A stretch of 64,000 nt of DNA from PALSA-693 sp963834725 (GTDB lineage Bacteria; Actinomycetota; Acidimicrobiia; Acidimicrobiales; Palsa-688). The first letter of the stretch is position 1. Each line of letters starts with the position of its first letter. The position numbers and the translations under genes are program-made. The notes below the pieces were generated by a model. That model saw nothing but the letters and a program-made list of their open reading frames with translations, made no database searches and was not told the DNA's origin. Below are positions 15,488-25,100 of the stretch, piece by piece. The stretch spans positions 3,100,001-3,164,000 of the forward strand of contig CAWICN010000001.1 in the NCBI GenBank assembly GCA_963834725.1, written 5' to 3'.

Positions 15488-16456
15488 TCAGTCCATCAGG
15501 CGGCGGGCTGCTGCCGCGATCTTCTCGGCATTGGGGTAAAGCGGTTTTTCCAGGGTGGCGCTGAACGGTATGTGCGTGTGCGGGGTGGTCACTCGCAGAA
15601 TCGGTCCACGCAGGCTGTCGAAGCCCTCCTGGGCCACGACAGCAGCGACCTCCGACGCGACCGAGCCCATTTCGTGGGCGGGGTCGGCGACGACCAGCCG
15701 GCCTGTCTTGGCGACCGAGGCCAGAATGGTGGCCCGATCCATGGGAACAATCGAACGAAGGTCGACGACCTCGGCGGACACCGAATCAGCCGCCAGTTGC
15801 TCGGCGGCCTCAACGGCGTGGCGGACGGCGCCCGCGACCGCAACGATGGTCACGTCCGTGCCAGAGCGCTTGATGTCCGCCTGCCCGAGCGGGATGACCA
15901 GATCATCTTCGGGCACGTCGCTCCGTTCCCTCCAGACCGTGCCATCTTCGAAGGAGATGACGGGATCGTCATCGCGGATCGCAGCCTTGAGCATGCCCTT
16001 GACGTCGTAGGGGGTAGCCGGCGCGATCAGCTTGAGGCCGGGGATGGACATGAAAGTCGCATACGGCCGGTCCGAATGCTGGGCCGCGTTCCCCGACCCA
16101 TACAGCATCGGCGCCCTCACGGTGAGAGGAAGTCTGGCTTGCCCGCCATACAGGTACGTCGACTTGGCGATGATCGAAACGAACTGATCGAAGGCGACGT
16201 AAACGAAGGGGGCAATCAGCATGTCGACCACCGGGCGCATGCCGACCATAGCGGCTCCGGCCGCGGCACCGACAAAGCCGGCCTCGGATATCGGCGTGTT
16301 CCGCACCCGTTCTTTGCCGAACTTCTCGGTGAGCCCGCCGGTAGCACCCATGAGGTTCCACCCCACATCCTCACCCATGACGAACACCCGCTCGTCACGT
16401 TCCATCTCCTCGATCAGCGCCTCGTTGATGGCCTGCAGGTAGCTGACCCTGTGCAT
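15488..16456 (-). CDS. 2-oxoacid (pyruvate/acetoin) dehydrogenase E1 component, beta subunit
   Basis: A 322-residue transketolase-like E1beta subunit. Typical segments are INEALIEEMERDERVFVMGEDVG at the N-terminus, TPISEAGFVGAAAGAAMVGMRPV (TPP-binding side), and the C-terminal VVDLRSIVPMDRATILASV domain. With E1alpha it decarboxylates the 2-oxoacid on thiamine diphosphate and passes the acyl group to lipoyl-E2. The gene starts 23 bp after the E1alpha stop. Pyruvate is the most likely substrate given the lactate dehydrogenase in the same operon; acetoin remains possible. Confidence 0.87.
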   Translation of the reverse strand: MHRVSYLQAINEALIEEMERDERVFVMGEDVGWNLMGATGGLTEKFGKERVRNTPISEAGFVGAAAGAAMVGMRPVVDMLIAPFVYVAFDQFVSIIAKSTYLYGGQARLPLTVRAPMLYGSGNAAQHSDRPYATFMSIPGLKLIAPATPYDVKGMLKAAIRDDDPVISFEDGTVWRERSDVPEDDLVIPLGQADIKRSGTDVTIVAVAGAVRHAVEAAEQLAADSVSAEVVDLRSIVPMDRATILASVAKTGRLVVADPAHEMGSVASEVAAVVAQEGFDSLRGPILRVTTPHTHIPFSATLEKPLYPNAEKIAAAARRLMD

Positions 16457-16479
16457 GGTGCCTCCTGCCTCGTGGGCGC

Positions 16480-17460
16480 TCAGGGCGCCGGAATCGGGTT
16501 GCTGAACAGGTGGGTAAACGCCGCGTCTGGTGGCGGGGGAGAGCCGGCTCGGGCGAACTCGAGGGCAGCCGCCACCTCGTCGCTCACTTCCTTGTCGATG
16601 TGCTCCAGGTCATGGGCATCGACGCCGCGTTCGGCGAGTGCAGCGCGGAAAAGGACCAACGGGTCCCGGTGCGTGGTCCACTCCTCGACCTCTTCGGCCG
16701 AGCGGTAATCCTGGGTCCGGAGGCCGATGGCATGGTTCTCGAAGCGGTAGGTCTTGGTCTCGACCAGGCTGGGCCCGTCCCCTCTACGGGCCCGGTCCAC
16801 GGCCGTCGAAACCACGTCGAACACCGCCAGCACGTCCTGACCATCAACCGTCGTACCGGGAATGCCATAGCCGCTGGCTCGGGCCGAGACATTCTCGACG
16901 GAGATGGCCTCCGAGGCGGCGGTCAGCTCGCCATACTGGTTGTTCTCGCAGACGTAGACGACCGGCAGGTCCCATATGGCCGCCAGGTTGATCGACTCGT
17001 GAAACGTGCCCTGATTGGAAGCCCCGTCGCCGAAGAAGCACAGGGTGACGCGCCCGTCGCCCTTGAGCTTGGAGCCAAGCGCGGCGCCGGCAGCCACCGG
17101 AAGGCCCGAACCAACAATCGACGTTTCACCCAGGCTGCCGACACTGAAATCGGACAGGTGCATCGAACCACCCTTGCCGTGGTTGATCCCGGTTTCCTTT
17201 CCCATGAGCTCTGCAAGAAGGCGGTCGAGCCGGGCTCCTTTCCCGATGGGGTGGCCATGGGAACGATGGGTGCCGACCATATAGTCGTCGTCGCCCAACG
17301 CCATGCAGGACCCCACGATCGACGCCTCCTGCCCGGTGGAGGTGTGGAAAGCGCCGTATAGCTCCCCTTTGAGCAACAGCTCCTTGGTCGTGTTCTCGAA
17401 CAGGCGAATACGCGACATGCGCCTGTACATCTCGCGGATTTGTTGGTCGGTCACGGCCAT
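16480..17460 (-). CDS. 2-oxoacid (pyruvate/acetoin) dehydrogenase E1 component, alpha subunit
   Basis: A 326-residue E1alpha. The thiamine-diphosphate motif is GDGASNQGTFHESINLA...ENN, preceded by GSMHLSDFSVGSLGETSIVG and GQEASIVGSCMALGDDDYMVGTHRSHG. Serine phosphorylation loops as in mitochondrial enzymes are not evident. First gene of a five-gene minus-strand operon: E1alpha, E1beta, E2, FMN lactate dehydrogenase, amidotransferase-like hydrolase. The short form (about 325 residues) matches acetoin- or pyruvate-type E1alpha. Confidence 0.87.
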   Translation of the reverse strand: MAVTDQQIREMYRRMSRIRLFENTTKELLLKGELYGAFHTSTGQEASIVGSCMALGDDDYMVGTHRSHGHPIGKGARLDRLLAELMGKETGINHGKGGSMHLSDFSVGSLGETSIVGSGLPVAAGAALGSKLKGDGRVTLCFFGDGASNQGTFHESINLAAIWDLPVVYVCENNQYGELTAASEAISVENVSARASGYGIPGTTVDGQDVLAVFDVVSTAVDRARRGDGPSLVETKTYRFENHAIGLRTQDYRSAEEVEEWTTHRDPLVLFRAALAERGVDAHDLEHIDKEVSDEVAAALEFARAGSPPPPDAAFTHLFSNPIPAP

Positions 17461-17575
17461 GTCGACTGCTCCTCCCCGACGACCTCACCGAGTGCGTCTC
17501 ACCGCCACCACTATGGCGCGTCCGGCCCGGACTTTCCAGGGGTGCTTGGCTCGACGTGGCGGCTGCCGGAAATGG

Positions 17576-18370
17576 TCAGGTTTTGGGGGCGGCCACCTCG
17601 AAGTCCTGTGCTATTCCTTCGAGTTCGGCGGCACGCTGCCGCAACAACGCTTCCGAGTACCCGAGTTGCTCGGGCGTCGGTGGCGGCGGCCCGAGGCGAA
17701 CGGCCCGATCGGTATCGATAGCCGCCTGGAGAGTTTCTGTCGCCTGCCGGCCTCGATTCGCGGCTGTCCGGGCCTGCGCGTCCGGCGCCGACTGTCCGAT
17801 GATCTGCCACTCGCGCCGTAGATGGGCCATCCGGCCGCTGAGATCTGCCCACACCTGCACGGCTGCGTTTGGGTCTCGCAGCAGCGGGATGCCCCGGTTC
17901 ACGGCCGATGTGAGAGCACTGGCCTCCGCGGCGACCGAGCGGGCCTTCGTCCACCACTGGATCCGCCGGCGCCGGCGTACGAGCAGTAGGGTCAACAGGA
18001 TCACCAGGGCTACCGCGGCCACGCCAATGACCGCGGCAACGATCGCCGTCGTGTCCGACGACGTGCTCCGTCCGTTTGTGGCCGGAACGCTGGTCGACGT
18101 GGTCGAGGTGGAGGTGGTCGAGGTTGGCGCACTCGTGGCCGGCGTGGTGGTCGCCGGCACCGTCGTGACCGGCGTGGTAGGCGGCAATGTCGTGGCCGGC
18201 GGCAACGTCGTAGGAGGCGTTGTGGCCGTCGTGGGCGCCTCCGTCGACGGGGGTGCAGTTGTGGACGTCGTCTGCGCTCCCGCGCCCGCCGTCCCGAACT
18301 CGGCCAGAAGACCCAGCAGGGCAATGACAATGACCATGACCATGACCACCCTGGAAGCCCTGCGGGTCAT
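17576..18370 (-). CDS. Membrane protein with secreted Thr/Pro-rich stalk
   Basis: A 264-residue protein with a signal peptide (residues 1-32, cut near AGAQ), an extracytoplasmic Thr/Ser/Pro stalk to about residue 105, a transmembrane helix (about 108-131) and a basic stop-transfer RRRRR. The cytosolic C-terminal half is helical (about 137-255), without recognised domain, and looks like a coiled-coil or helical bundle. The design resembles a cell-wall-spanning sensor. It lies next to the triple Lsr2-repeat gene on the same strand. Function unknown. Confidence 0.65.
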   Translation of the reverse strand: MTRRASRVVMVMVIVIALLGLLAEFGTAGAGAQTTSTTAPPSTEAPTTATTPPTTLPPATTLPPTTPVTTVPATTTPATSAPTSTTSTSTTSTSVPATNGRSTSSDTTAIVAAVIGVAAVALVILLTLLLVRRRRRIQWWTKARSVAAEASALTSAVNRGIPLLRDPNAAVQVWADLSGRMAHLRREWQIIGQSAPDAQARTAANRGRQATETLQAAIDTDRAVRLGPPPPTPEQLGYSEALLRQRAAELEGIAQDFEVAAPKT

Positions 18371-18457
18371 AGCAACGCGGATTGGCGCATCGGCGCCGTC
18401 TCAGTTACCTTAAGCGGCGAACCGGTGCTGTGAGCTGAACGCCGATCCAGGCGCGGC

Positions 18458-18826
18458 TCAGGCCGCCGCCCGCTCCAGCTGGCGGAATTGGCGGAACCGC
18501 TCCAAATAGCGCTCGATCAGCGACACAGGAAGCCGGCCGCGCTCGCCGACCTCGATCCCCTGCCGGCGGGCCCAGGCGCGCACCGCCGCGGGCCGAGCCA
18601 GATATTGCTCGACGACTTCGGCGGGTAGGCGCCCCCGCTCGCTCACGGCAATACCGTTTTTGCTGGCCCACTTCCGGACCGTGGCCGGCTGCGCCAGATA
18701 CAGCTCAATCAGAGCTTCGGGGATCCGACCGCGCTCGCTGATCGCGACGCCGCGTTCGCGGGCCCACGCTCGCACCTCCGCAGGCGTCCACTGATATTCG
18801 CTTCCAAGGCCATTGTCATCTCGCAT
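18458..18826 (-). CDS. Protein of three tandem Lsr2-type DNA-binding domains
   Basis: A 122-residue protein built almost wholly of three 32-residue repeats of the Lsr2 C-terminal domain: (V)RxWAxxxGixVsERGRxPxxxiexYLxx. The AT-hook-like RGR, which inserts in the minor groove of AT-rich DNA, is at 32-34, 64-66 and 96-98, an exact 32-residue period. The N-terminal dimerisation/oligomerisation domain of Lsr2 is absent; only 12 residues precede repeat 1. It should bind AT-rich DNA as a trivalent monomer. ATG 18826 follows a TATGAT -10 by 8 bp, so the transcript may be leaderless, and the upstream DNA is unusually AT-rich, allowing autoregulation. Confidence 0.85.
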   Translation of the reverse strand: MRDDNGLGSEYQWTPAEVRAWARERGVAISERGRIPEALIELYLAQPATVRKWASKNGIAVSERGRLPAEVVEQYLARPAAVRAWARRQGIEVGERGRLPVSLIERYLERFRQFRQLERAAA

Positions 18827-18834
18827 ATGCGACC

Positions 18835-18840
18835 ATCATA
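18835..18840 (-). promoter_or_regulatory. -10 hexamer TATGAT for the Lsr2-repeat gene
   Basis: TATGAT on the minus strand ends 8 bp before ATG 18826, so transcription would begin at or next to the start codon. No clear -35 was found 17-18 bp upstream. The region 18830-18960 is markedly AT-richer than its surroundings. Confidence 0.45.
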
Positions 18841-19064
18841 CCAAATTTACGAGATGAGGTCGCAGGTTTACATCAGATTCACGAATTTTACTCGCAGCCA
18901 CGGTCGTGACCACTCGTTCCGATTCCAATTCAAGGAAATTCCGGCCCGAGAAGGGGGCAAAGATGCCCATAAACGGCGAACCGCCGCCATCTCTGGCCGC
19001 ATTCCAGCAGTTTCTTACAATCGAGCGACTGCATGGTTAGCGCTGCGGGGTACCGCCCGAGCGT

Positions 19065-19610
19065 TTACCCGAACGGCCAGAGCAGGCGCCGCAGAGCACC
19101 TGCGAGCCCCGAGTTTGCGTTTTCCTTGCGGGTAACCGTGGCCAGCTGACCTTGCAGCGATCCAACCGTTCCGTCGAGGGTCGTAATATGATCGTTTGCT
19201 CGTTTGAGCTGGTCGCTGAGCTTTTGGGTGAGAGCGACCTGCGCGACGGCTCGCTGATGCCATTTCGCCGCGACGTTGGCGTTGTGGACCGCCAGGTAAC
19301 CGAAGCAGCAGAGCACAGCGATGGCGAGGACCGCCAGCCCCATCGTCAGCCGCCGAAGCCGTCCCGACCGGCTCATCGGTTCCCCGGTGCCGATGACGGG
19401 AAGCAGGTCCGTATCGCCATCCCGGGATAAACGGGCTGGGGGAGGCAGAAGCCACGACTCCCGGATGAACGACACCGGGTCGCCACGCCATTCGGTGGTG
19501 CTCGACGTCCAGCCGAGTTCTGCGGTCGGGTCGTCAGGACTTCCCGCCGGTGGCCTTGTTGCATCCTGGAACTGATCACTCTTCTCAGCAGGGAACTGAT
19601 CAAAGGACAT
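19065..19610 (-). CDS. Single-pass membrane protein with external coiled coil
   Basis: A 181-residue protein from ATG 19610. The N-terminal 80 residues are hydrophilic and cytosolic, and a transmembrane helix lies near MGLAVLAIAVLCCFGYLAV. The outer segment is a heptad-like helix (VALTQKLSDQLKRANDHITTLDGTVGSLQGQL), probably a dimeric coiled coil, ending in a short aromatic tail LLWPFG. No known family. Part of a group of three single-pass proteins at 17576-20192. Confidence 0.62.
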   Translation of the reverse strand: MSFDQFPAEKSDQFQDATRPPAGSPDDPTAELGWTSSTTEWRGDPVSFIRESWLLPPPARLSRDGDTDLLPVIGTGEPMSRSGRLRRLTMGLAVLAIAVLCCFGYLAVHNANVAAKWHQRAVAQVALTQKLSDQLKRANDHITTLDGTVGSLQGQLATVTRKENANSGLAGALRRLLWPFG

Positions 19611-19745
19611 CGCAGCTTTCCCTCTCTGTCTGTCGCACCTCGCCGAAGATGTACACGGTAGGTCCAGCGCCGCGGCCATTTGGCCATAACCGGGGTGAAA
19701 TGGCCAGGTGTCTGCGCCTCAGCGAGCCCGTACCGCCCGCCGGCG

Positions 19746-20192
19746 CTACGGGAGCGTGGTCGGGCCGGTCCCGCTACCAGCTCCCGGGACCGAACTGGAT
19801 GTGGACGCGCTGTTGTGCGGCCCGGTCGTCGGGGAGGGAGTGGTCTCCCTCGGGTTGGTCGTCAACGTCGTCGAAGTCGTCGAAGTCGTCGAAGACGTGG
19901 GGGGTGACGTCGGCGAGGCCGGAGGGGCCGGAGAGGGGACCGTGGTCGTGGTGGGCACGATCGTGGTCGTCGTCCCGTTGTGAGTGATGGTGATGCTCTG
20001 GCCCGGTGCCAATCCTCTGCTGACCTCGTTGATGGCCCTGGCGGTGTTGGCGGACGGTGACATCTTCACCGTCAACCAAAGCGTGCCCAACCCGACAAAC
20101 AGAATACCCATCAGTGCGGTCGACCAGCGCACCCGCAATCGGGACGATATCGGTCGTCGCAGGGCGGCGATGATGGCGCCCGTGGTTTTCAT
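19746..20192 (-). CDS. Membrane-anchored Thr/Ser/Pro-rich protein
   Basis: A 148-residue protein with a basic N-terminus, one transmembrane helix (about 24-42) and a short external region (SANTARAINEVSRGLAPGQSITITHNG). The rest is low-complexity Thr/Ser/Pro to the C-terminus. The external region is likely to be extended and perhaps glycosylated. The stop is at 19746 and the start 13 bp from the MscS stop (20206), so it is probably co-transcribed with the channel. Unknown family. Confidence 0.6.
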   Translation of the reverse strand: MKTTGAIIAALRRPISSRLRVRWSTALMGILFVGLGTLWLTVKMSPSANTARAINEVSRGLAPGQSITITHNGTTTTIVPTTTTVPSPAPPASPTSPPTSSTTSTTSTTLTTNPRETTPSPTTGPHNSASTSSSVPGAGSGTGPTTLP

Positions 20193-20205
20193 GGCGTGCT
20201 ACCGC

Positions 20206-21078
20206 TCACAAGGACGTGGTCGGCACGGTACTCGCCGTGGCCGGGGTCGAGATTCCCCCCGTTCGCAGCGCCATGACGACTTGCAAGCGAAGCTCTCGCC
20301 CGACGTCGAACTGCCGGCCGGGAAGGGTGCGAACGAGCAGCCGCAGCAGGACGTAGCCGACCTCGATGTCCTCCACCCCGGCGACCACCGGCTCGCCGAT
20401 GATCAGGTTTCTCCACTGGTCCAGTGCAGCCATGCCCCGGGCGGCGTCGCCGATGATCGCGATGACGCGATCCATGTCCTCCTGGACGGGAATCGGAATG
20501 TCGAGAACGACCCGCGACCAGTCCTTGGAGAGATTCGTGACCTGGCGCAGTGCGCTGTTGGGTACCACCACAAGCTCGCCCTGCGCGCTGCGCACTTTTG
20601 TCACCCTCAGGGTCAGTTCTTCGACGGTGCCGCTGATGCCCGTCGTCTGGCCGGGCATCGACAGCCGGACGAGGTCGCCCACCCCGAACTGCCGCTCGGC
20701 GAAGAGAAAGAAGCCGGCGAGGATGTCGCCGACCACCTGCTGGGCGCCGAACCCGATGGCCACGCCTGCGACGGTCGCCGGGGCCACCAGGCTGGTGAGA
20801 GGAATCCCGAGCTCACGTAAACCGAGAATGGCGGCGAGGAAGTAGATCAGTGCCAAAACCGCCCATTCCACCGCCTGGCCCAGGGCTCGGGCTCGTTTGG
20901 CTCCCTCGGGCACCACCCCTCCCGCTTCGATGAGGTCGCGTATGTTCTCGTCCAGCGCGTCGCGATAGCGAGCCGAAACCCATCGCGCCAAGCGCGCGAG
21001 CAGGGCCGCGCCCAGGAGGAGCACGACGGTCGGCAGCAGGTTGTCCCGCAACCACGGGTAGATAGCAGGGAAGTGCAT
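20206..21078 (-). CDS. Small-conductance mechanosensitive channel (MscS family)
   Basis: A 290-residue MscS-type channel that opens under membrane tension to release solutes. Three hydrophobic helices precede the pore helix (APATVAGVAIGFGAQQVVGDILAGFFLF), whose Gly/Ala pattern is diagnostic. Next is the beta domain (VGDLVRLSMPGQTTGISGTVEEL, VRSAQGELVVVPNSAL) and an alpha/beta cytosolic vestibule. The length is close to E. coli MscS (286). Two small secreted-stalk proteins follow downstream. Confidence 0.88.
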   Translation of the reverse strand: MHFPAIYPWLRDNLLPTVVLLLGAALLARLARWVSARYRDALDENIRDLIEAGGVVPEGAKRARALGQAVEWAVLALIYFLAAILGLRELGIPLTSLVAPATVAGVAIGFGAQQVVGDILAGFFLFAERQFGVGDLVRLSMPGQTTGISGTVEELTLRVTKVRSAQGELVVVPNSALRQVTNLSKDWSRVVLDIPIPVQEDMDRVIAIIGDAARGMAALDQWRNLIIGEPVVAGVEDIEVGYVLLRLLVRTLPGRQFDVGRELRLQVVMALRTGGISTPATASTVPTTSL

Positions 21079-21135
21079 TACCTACAGCTTGCCCTCGGCG
21101 GCGACGGCAGAGCGAGCTCACCCCGCCGGCCGACT

Positions 21136-21732
21136 TCAGGGCGACAGCCGATCCACCCTCCACCCGGCAGGCTGGCGGTGGAAGCGCAAACGATCGTGCA
21201 CGCGATCCGCCGCCTCCTCCCAAAACTCGACGCTCTCAGGCGTGATCCGGAAACCGCCCCATCGTCTCGGTCGTCGGAGCCGGGCCTCGTCGGGGACATG
21301 GCGAGCCCAGGCCGCCACCCGGCGCTCGAGAGCGGCCCGGCTGGCCACCACCCGGCTCTGGTGCGATGCCAGCTCGACCCAGCGGGCGCCTGGTGGCCGG
21401 TGGGCCCAGTACTGATCGGCGTCGCCGGAGCTGACGCGCTCAACCGGTCCTGTCACCCGGACCTGGCGATGGGCCGGCCGCAACCAGTGGAGCACAGCCG
21501 CGGCGCGCGGGTTGGCGTTCAGGTCCGCGGCCTTGTCGCTCTCGTCATCGGTAAAGAACACCAGTCCGGAATCAAGCCGGCGCAGGACCACCAACCGGAC
21601 CGAGGGGCGCCCGTCGGGGGTTGCGGTCGCCATACTCATCGCCTCTGGCATGGGCTCCCCGGCCTGGCGCGCCGCATCCAACCACACGGCCACCTGCCGG
21701 AGCGGGTCGGGATCGAGATCGGAGCTGTCCAT
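21136..21732 (-). CDS. pdxH: Pyridoxamine/pyridoxine 5'-phosphate oxidase
   Basis: A 198-residue FMN flavoprotein that makes pyridoxal 5'-phosphate. Features are AMSMATATPDGRPSVRLVVLR (FMN strand), GLVFFTDDESDKAADL, the PEHRQVR-equivalent PAHRQVRVTGPVERV, SHQSRVVASRAALERR, and the C-terminal WEEAADRVHDRLRF...GWRVDRLSP that matches the PdxH signature. Length is typical (about 200-220). It is a single gene ending 57 bp from the MscS start. Confidence 0.9.
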   Translation of the reverse strand: MDSSDLDPDPLRQVAVWLDAARQAGEPMPEAMSMATATPDGRPSVRLVVLRRLDSGLVFFTDDESDKAADLNANPRAAAVLHWLRPAHRQVRVTGPVERVSSGDADQYWAHRPPGARWVELASHQSRVVASRAALERRVAAWARHVPDEARLRRPRRWGGFRITPESVEFWEEAADRVHDRLRFHRQPAGWRVDRLSP

Positions 21733-21800
21733 AGTTGGACAGTCTGGCGCTAGCCGGCGGACGCTGGCTGCCCGGCGGCCGACGATAGATTCGGGGCGCC

Positions 21801-22115
21801 ATGGAGTTCAGTCCGGACCTGCGCGACAAAGTCGCTTCAGGGCGCATCACGGTTTCGTTCCGTCTGTGGAAACGACCACAGGTCAAAGTTGGTGGTCGCT
21901 ACCGGGTCGGTTCGGCGACGATCGAGATCGACGACATCGACCTGATGCCGTTCTACGCCATTACGGCCGCCGACGTTCGCCGGGCAGGTGAAAAAGACCG
22001 GGAAGCGCTGCGCACGCGCGCCGCCCATGCCGGACCGATTCACGACGACACCCTGCTCTACCGCATCGAGTTCCACCTCGACCAACAGGATGGACCCGAG
22101 CGGTCCACTGACTGA
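21801..22115 (+). CDS. ASCH-like domain protein (104 aa)
   Basis: A compact 104-residue protein with the beta-barrel pattern of ASCH/PUA-like domains: SGRITVSFRLWKRPQVKVGGRYRVG (positively charged strand pair), IDDIDLMPFYAITAADVRRAG and a closing YRIEFHLD strand. ASCH domains are predicted RNA-binding modules. Transcribed alone, divergent from pdxH (68-bp gap) and convergent with the ABC exporter. The family call is by pattern, not certain. Confidence 0.6.
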   Translation: MEFSPDLRDKVASGRITVSFRLWKRPQVKVGGRYRVGSATIEIDDIDLMPFYAITAADVRRAGEKDREALRTRAAHAGPIHDDTLLYRIEFHLDQQDGPERSTD

Positions 22116-22136
22116 CCGGTCAAGCCCGGATCACGG

Positions 22137-25100
22137 TCACCGGTGGGCGGCACCGACCAGCTCGAACGCCTGCCACATCGACGCGTAGCGGCCCTGCAAG
22201 GCGAGCAGCTCGTCGTGGGTGCCGATTTCCTCCGCCCGGCCGGCATGCAGCACAACGATCCGGTCGGCAGCCCGCGCCGTCTGCAGCCGGTGGGCGATCA
22301 CGATGGTGGTCCTCCCCGCCGACACCCGGCGCATCGCGGCCGCGACCCGGGCTTCGGCCGCCAGGTCCAGGTTGGACGTGGCCTCGTCGAGCAGCAAGAT
22401 GGCCGGACGCACCAGCTCGGCGCGGGCCAGGGCGATGAGCTGAGCCTGACCGGCCGACAGTGACCGGCCGCGCTCGGACAGTTCATGGTGATAGCCACCC
22501 GGCAGAGAAGCGACCAGATCATGGGCGCCGACCGCCCGCGCTGCCGCCTCCACCTGGGCGTCCGGTGCGTCGGGACGTCCGTAAGCGATGTTGTCCCTTA
22601 TCGACCCCGTAAACAAAAAGGGTTCCTGCGGCACGTACCCCAACTGGCGACGGAACACATGCAGATCGACATCCCGCAGGTCGTACACCTCGTCCACCAG
22701 CACCCGGCCCGCGTCGGGGTCGTAGAAGCGGGCGATGAGCTTCACCAGCGTCGACTTCCCGGCCCCCGTTTCGCCGACCAGCGCGACCGTCTCGCCGGCT
22801 CGCACCTGGAGTTCGATGCCGCCGAGCGCCTCCGGGGGCCGGCGGGCGGAGGCGTCGGGCGACAGAAGCCATGGCGCGTCCCTGGGACCGCGGCGGTGGG
22901 CAACGGGCGGCGGCCCGGCCCCCGCCGTCCGGCCGACCGGTACGGGGTAGGCGAACCGTACCGACTCCACCTCGACCTGGCCCTGCAGGCGGCCCGGGTC
23001 GATCGGTCCCGCTGCCACCGGGGTTTTGGTCTCGAGCGCCATGAGGTCGGCAATACGGCCGACCGACACCCGGGTTTGCTGCCACGAATCGAACACCTGC
23101 GAGAGCTGCTGGATCGGCGAGAAGAACATGTCGATATAGAGGATGAAGGCGATGAGCGCACCGGTCGAAAGCCGCCCCGAGACCACCAGGCCGGCGCCCA
23201 CGCCGAGCACGATGGCATCTGCGCAGCCCGCGATGAACTGCGAGATGAACGGGAAGTACAGCCCCACCAGTCGCTGCGCCGCGATCCGTGTCTCGAAGTA
23301 ATTCTGCCCGAGCCGGTGGAAGCGCCGGATGCTCTCGTCCTCGTGGCTGAAAGCCTGGGCTTCACGCACGCCCGAAAGGCTCTCCTGAAAGTCGGCGTTG
23401 AGGATGGCAACCCGCTCGCGCGACAGGCTATAAAGCACGGCCGCCCGCCGGCGGAACAGCACGGATACCGCGGCCATGGGAACGGCCAGCGTCATGACCA
23501 GCAACCCGAGCTCGAGGTTGATCACGACCAGAGCCATCCCGACGCCGGCGAAGGTGACGATCGAGACGAGCGCGGAGAGCAGCCCGTTTTCTATCAGCGA
23601 TTCAAACTGGTCAACGTCGGTCGTCATCCGGGTCATGATCCGGCCGGCCATCTCACCCTCGTAGTACTCGAGTGACAGCCGTTGCAGCTGGGCCCAGACC
23701 CGAATGCGGAGCGACATCATGACGCGCTGGGCAGTACGACCGGTGACGAACGTCTCGGCTACGCCGTTGATGAGGTCGGCGAGGGTGACGACGAGAAACA
23801 GAGCGGAGGCACCGAACAGCACGGCCGTGGAGCCGGTGGCGACGCCGCCATCGATGCCCTCTTTTACCAATACCGGACCGAGGAGCGAGAACACGCCGTC
23901 CAGCACGACCAGCGCCAGGCCGAGAAGGAGAGGACGGCGAAACTCGGAAAGCAGCCGGGCCAGGCGGAAGGTCCGGTCCTGGCGTGCTTCGCGTTCGACG
24001 TCGACGGTGGCAGAGTCCTTGATCGGCGGGAGGGCGGCCACCCGGGCCAGCAACTCCGGCGTCGGTGCCAGGTTGCGGCGCCAGCCGCCTCCTCCGCCAC
24101 CCCCCCGGCCGAGCCCGGGCCCCAGGGTGGGCGGGCGCATGGACCGGGCCGCCGGCAGAGCGCCAGCCGCCAGGAGGAGGGTTCCGTGGCCGTTCCCGTT
24201 CCCGTTTCCGTTAGGGGCCGCCTCCCATGCCGATGCGGTCACCTCATACTCTGCCAGCGCCTCGATCGAATCCCCGATTGCCTCGGCATCCTGCTCCTCG
24301 AGACCCGACAGCAGCTCCCTGTAGAGGGGGCTTGTCGCGAGAAGGTCGTCGTGGGTGCCGAACTCGACCACCCGGCCGCCGTCGAGCACAGCGATCCGGT
24401 CAGCCAGGTGGAGCGTCGAGCGCCGGTGGGCGACGAGCAGGGTCGTTCGTCCGGCCAGGACGCGCCGGAGCCCGTCGTGAATGACCGCTTCCACCCGGGC
24501 GTCCACCGCGCTGGTGGCGTCGTCGAGAACCAGGATCCGCGGGTCGGCCAGGATGGCCCGGGCCAGGGCGATCCGCTGGCGTTGACCACCTGACAGCGTC
24601 AACCCCCGCTCACCCACGATGGTGTCGTAACCTCGCGGCAGTTCTTCGATGAAGTCGTGGGCGGCCGCCACTCGGGCTGCCGCTTCGATCTCGGCATTCG
24701 TGGCATGGGGCCGGCCGTAGGCGATGTTGGCCCGCACCGATTCGGAGAAGAGGAAGGTCTCCTCGAACACGTAGGCCACCTGGCTGCGGAGCGTTCGGAG
24801 GGTCAGCTCCCGTACATCGTGCCCGTCCACCCGGACGCACCCCTCATCCGGATCGTGAAAGCGCGCCACCATGAGCGCCACCGTCGATTTTCCGCTCCCG
24901 CTCGGCCCGACCAGTGCCACTCTTTCCCCCGGCGCCATGTGCAAGTCGAAGCCCTCGAGCACGGGCGGCCCGTCGGGGTACCCGAACGACACGCGGTCGA
25001 AGTCGACGGCGCCGGACAGGCCGCCGGCGTCAACCGCGCCGGGAGCATCGGCAATCGCCGGGGGCAGGTCGATGAGCTGGAAGATGCGCTCGACGCCAGC

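Noticed and set aside
13120..15564. 814-codon open frame on the plus strand
   Set aside because: It is antisense to the FMN dehydrogenase and E2 genes, whose motifs are unmistakable; the frame is open because of high GC third positions and its product is Arg/Gly-rich without domains.
18827..19135. 102-codon plus-strand frame divergent from the Lsr2-repeat gene
   Set aside because: It starts inside the promoter of that gene, and its composition follows the AT-rich intergenic DNA rather than coding sequence.
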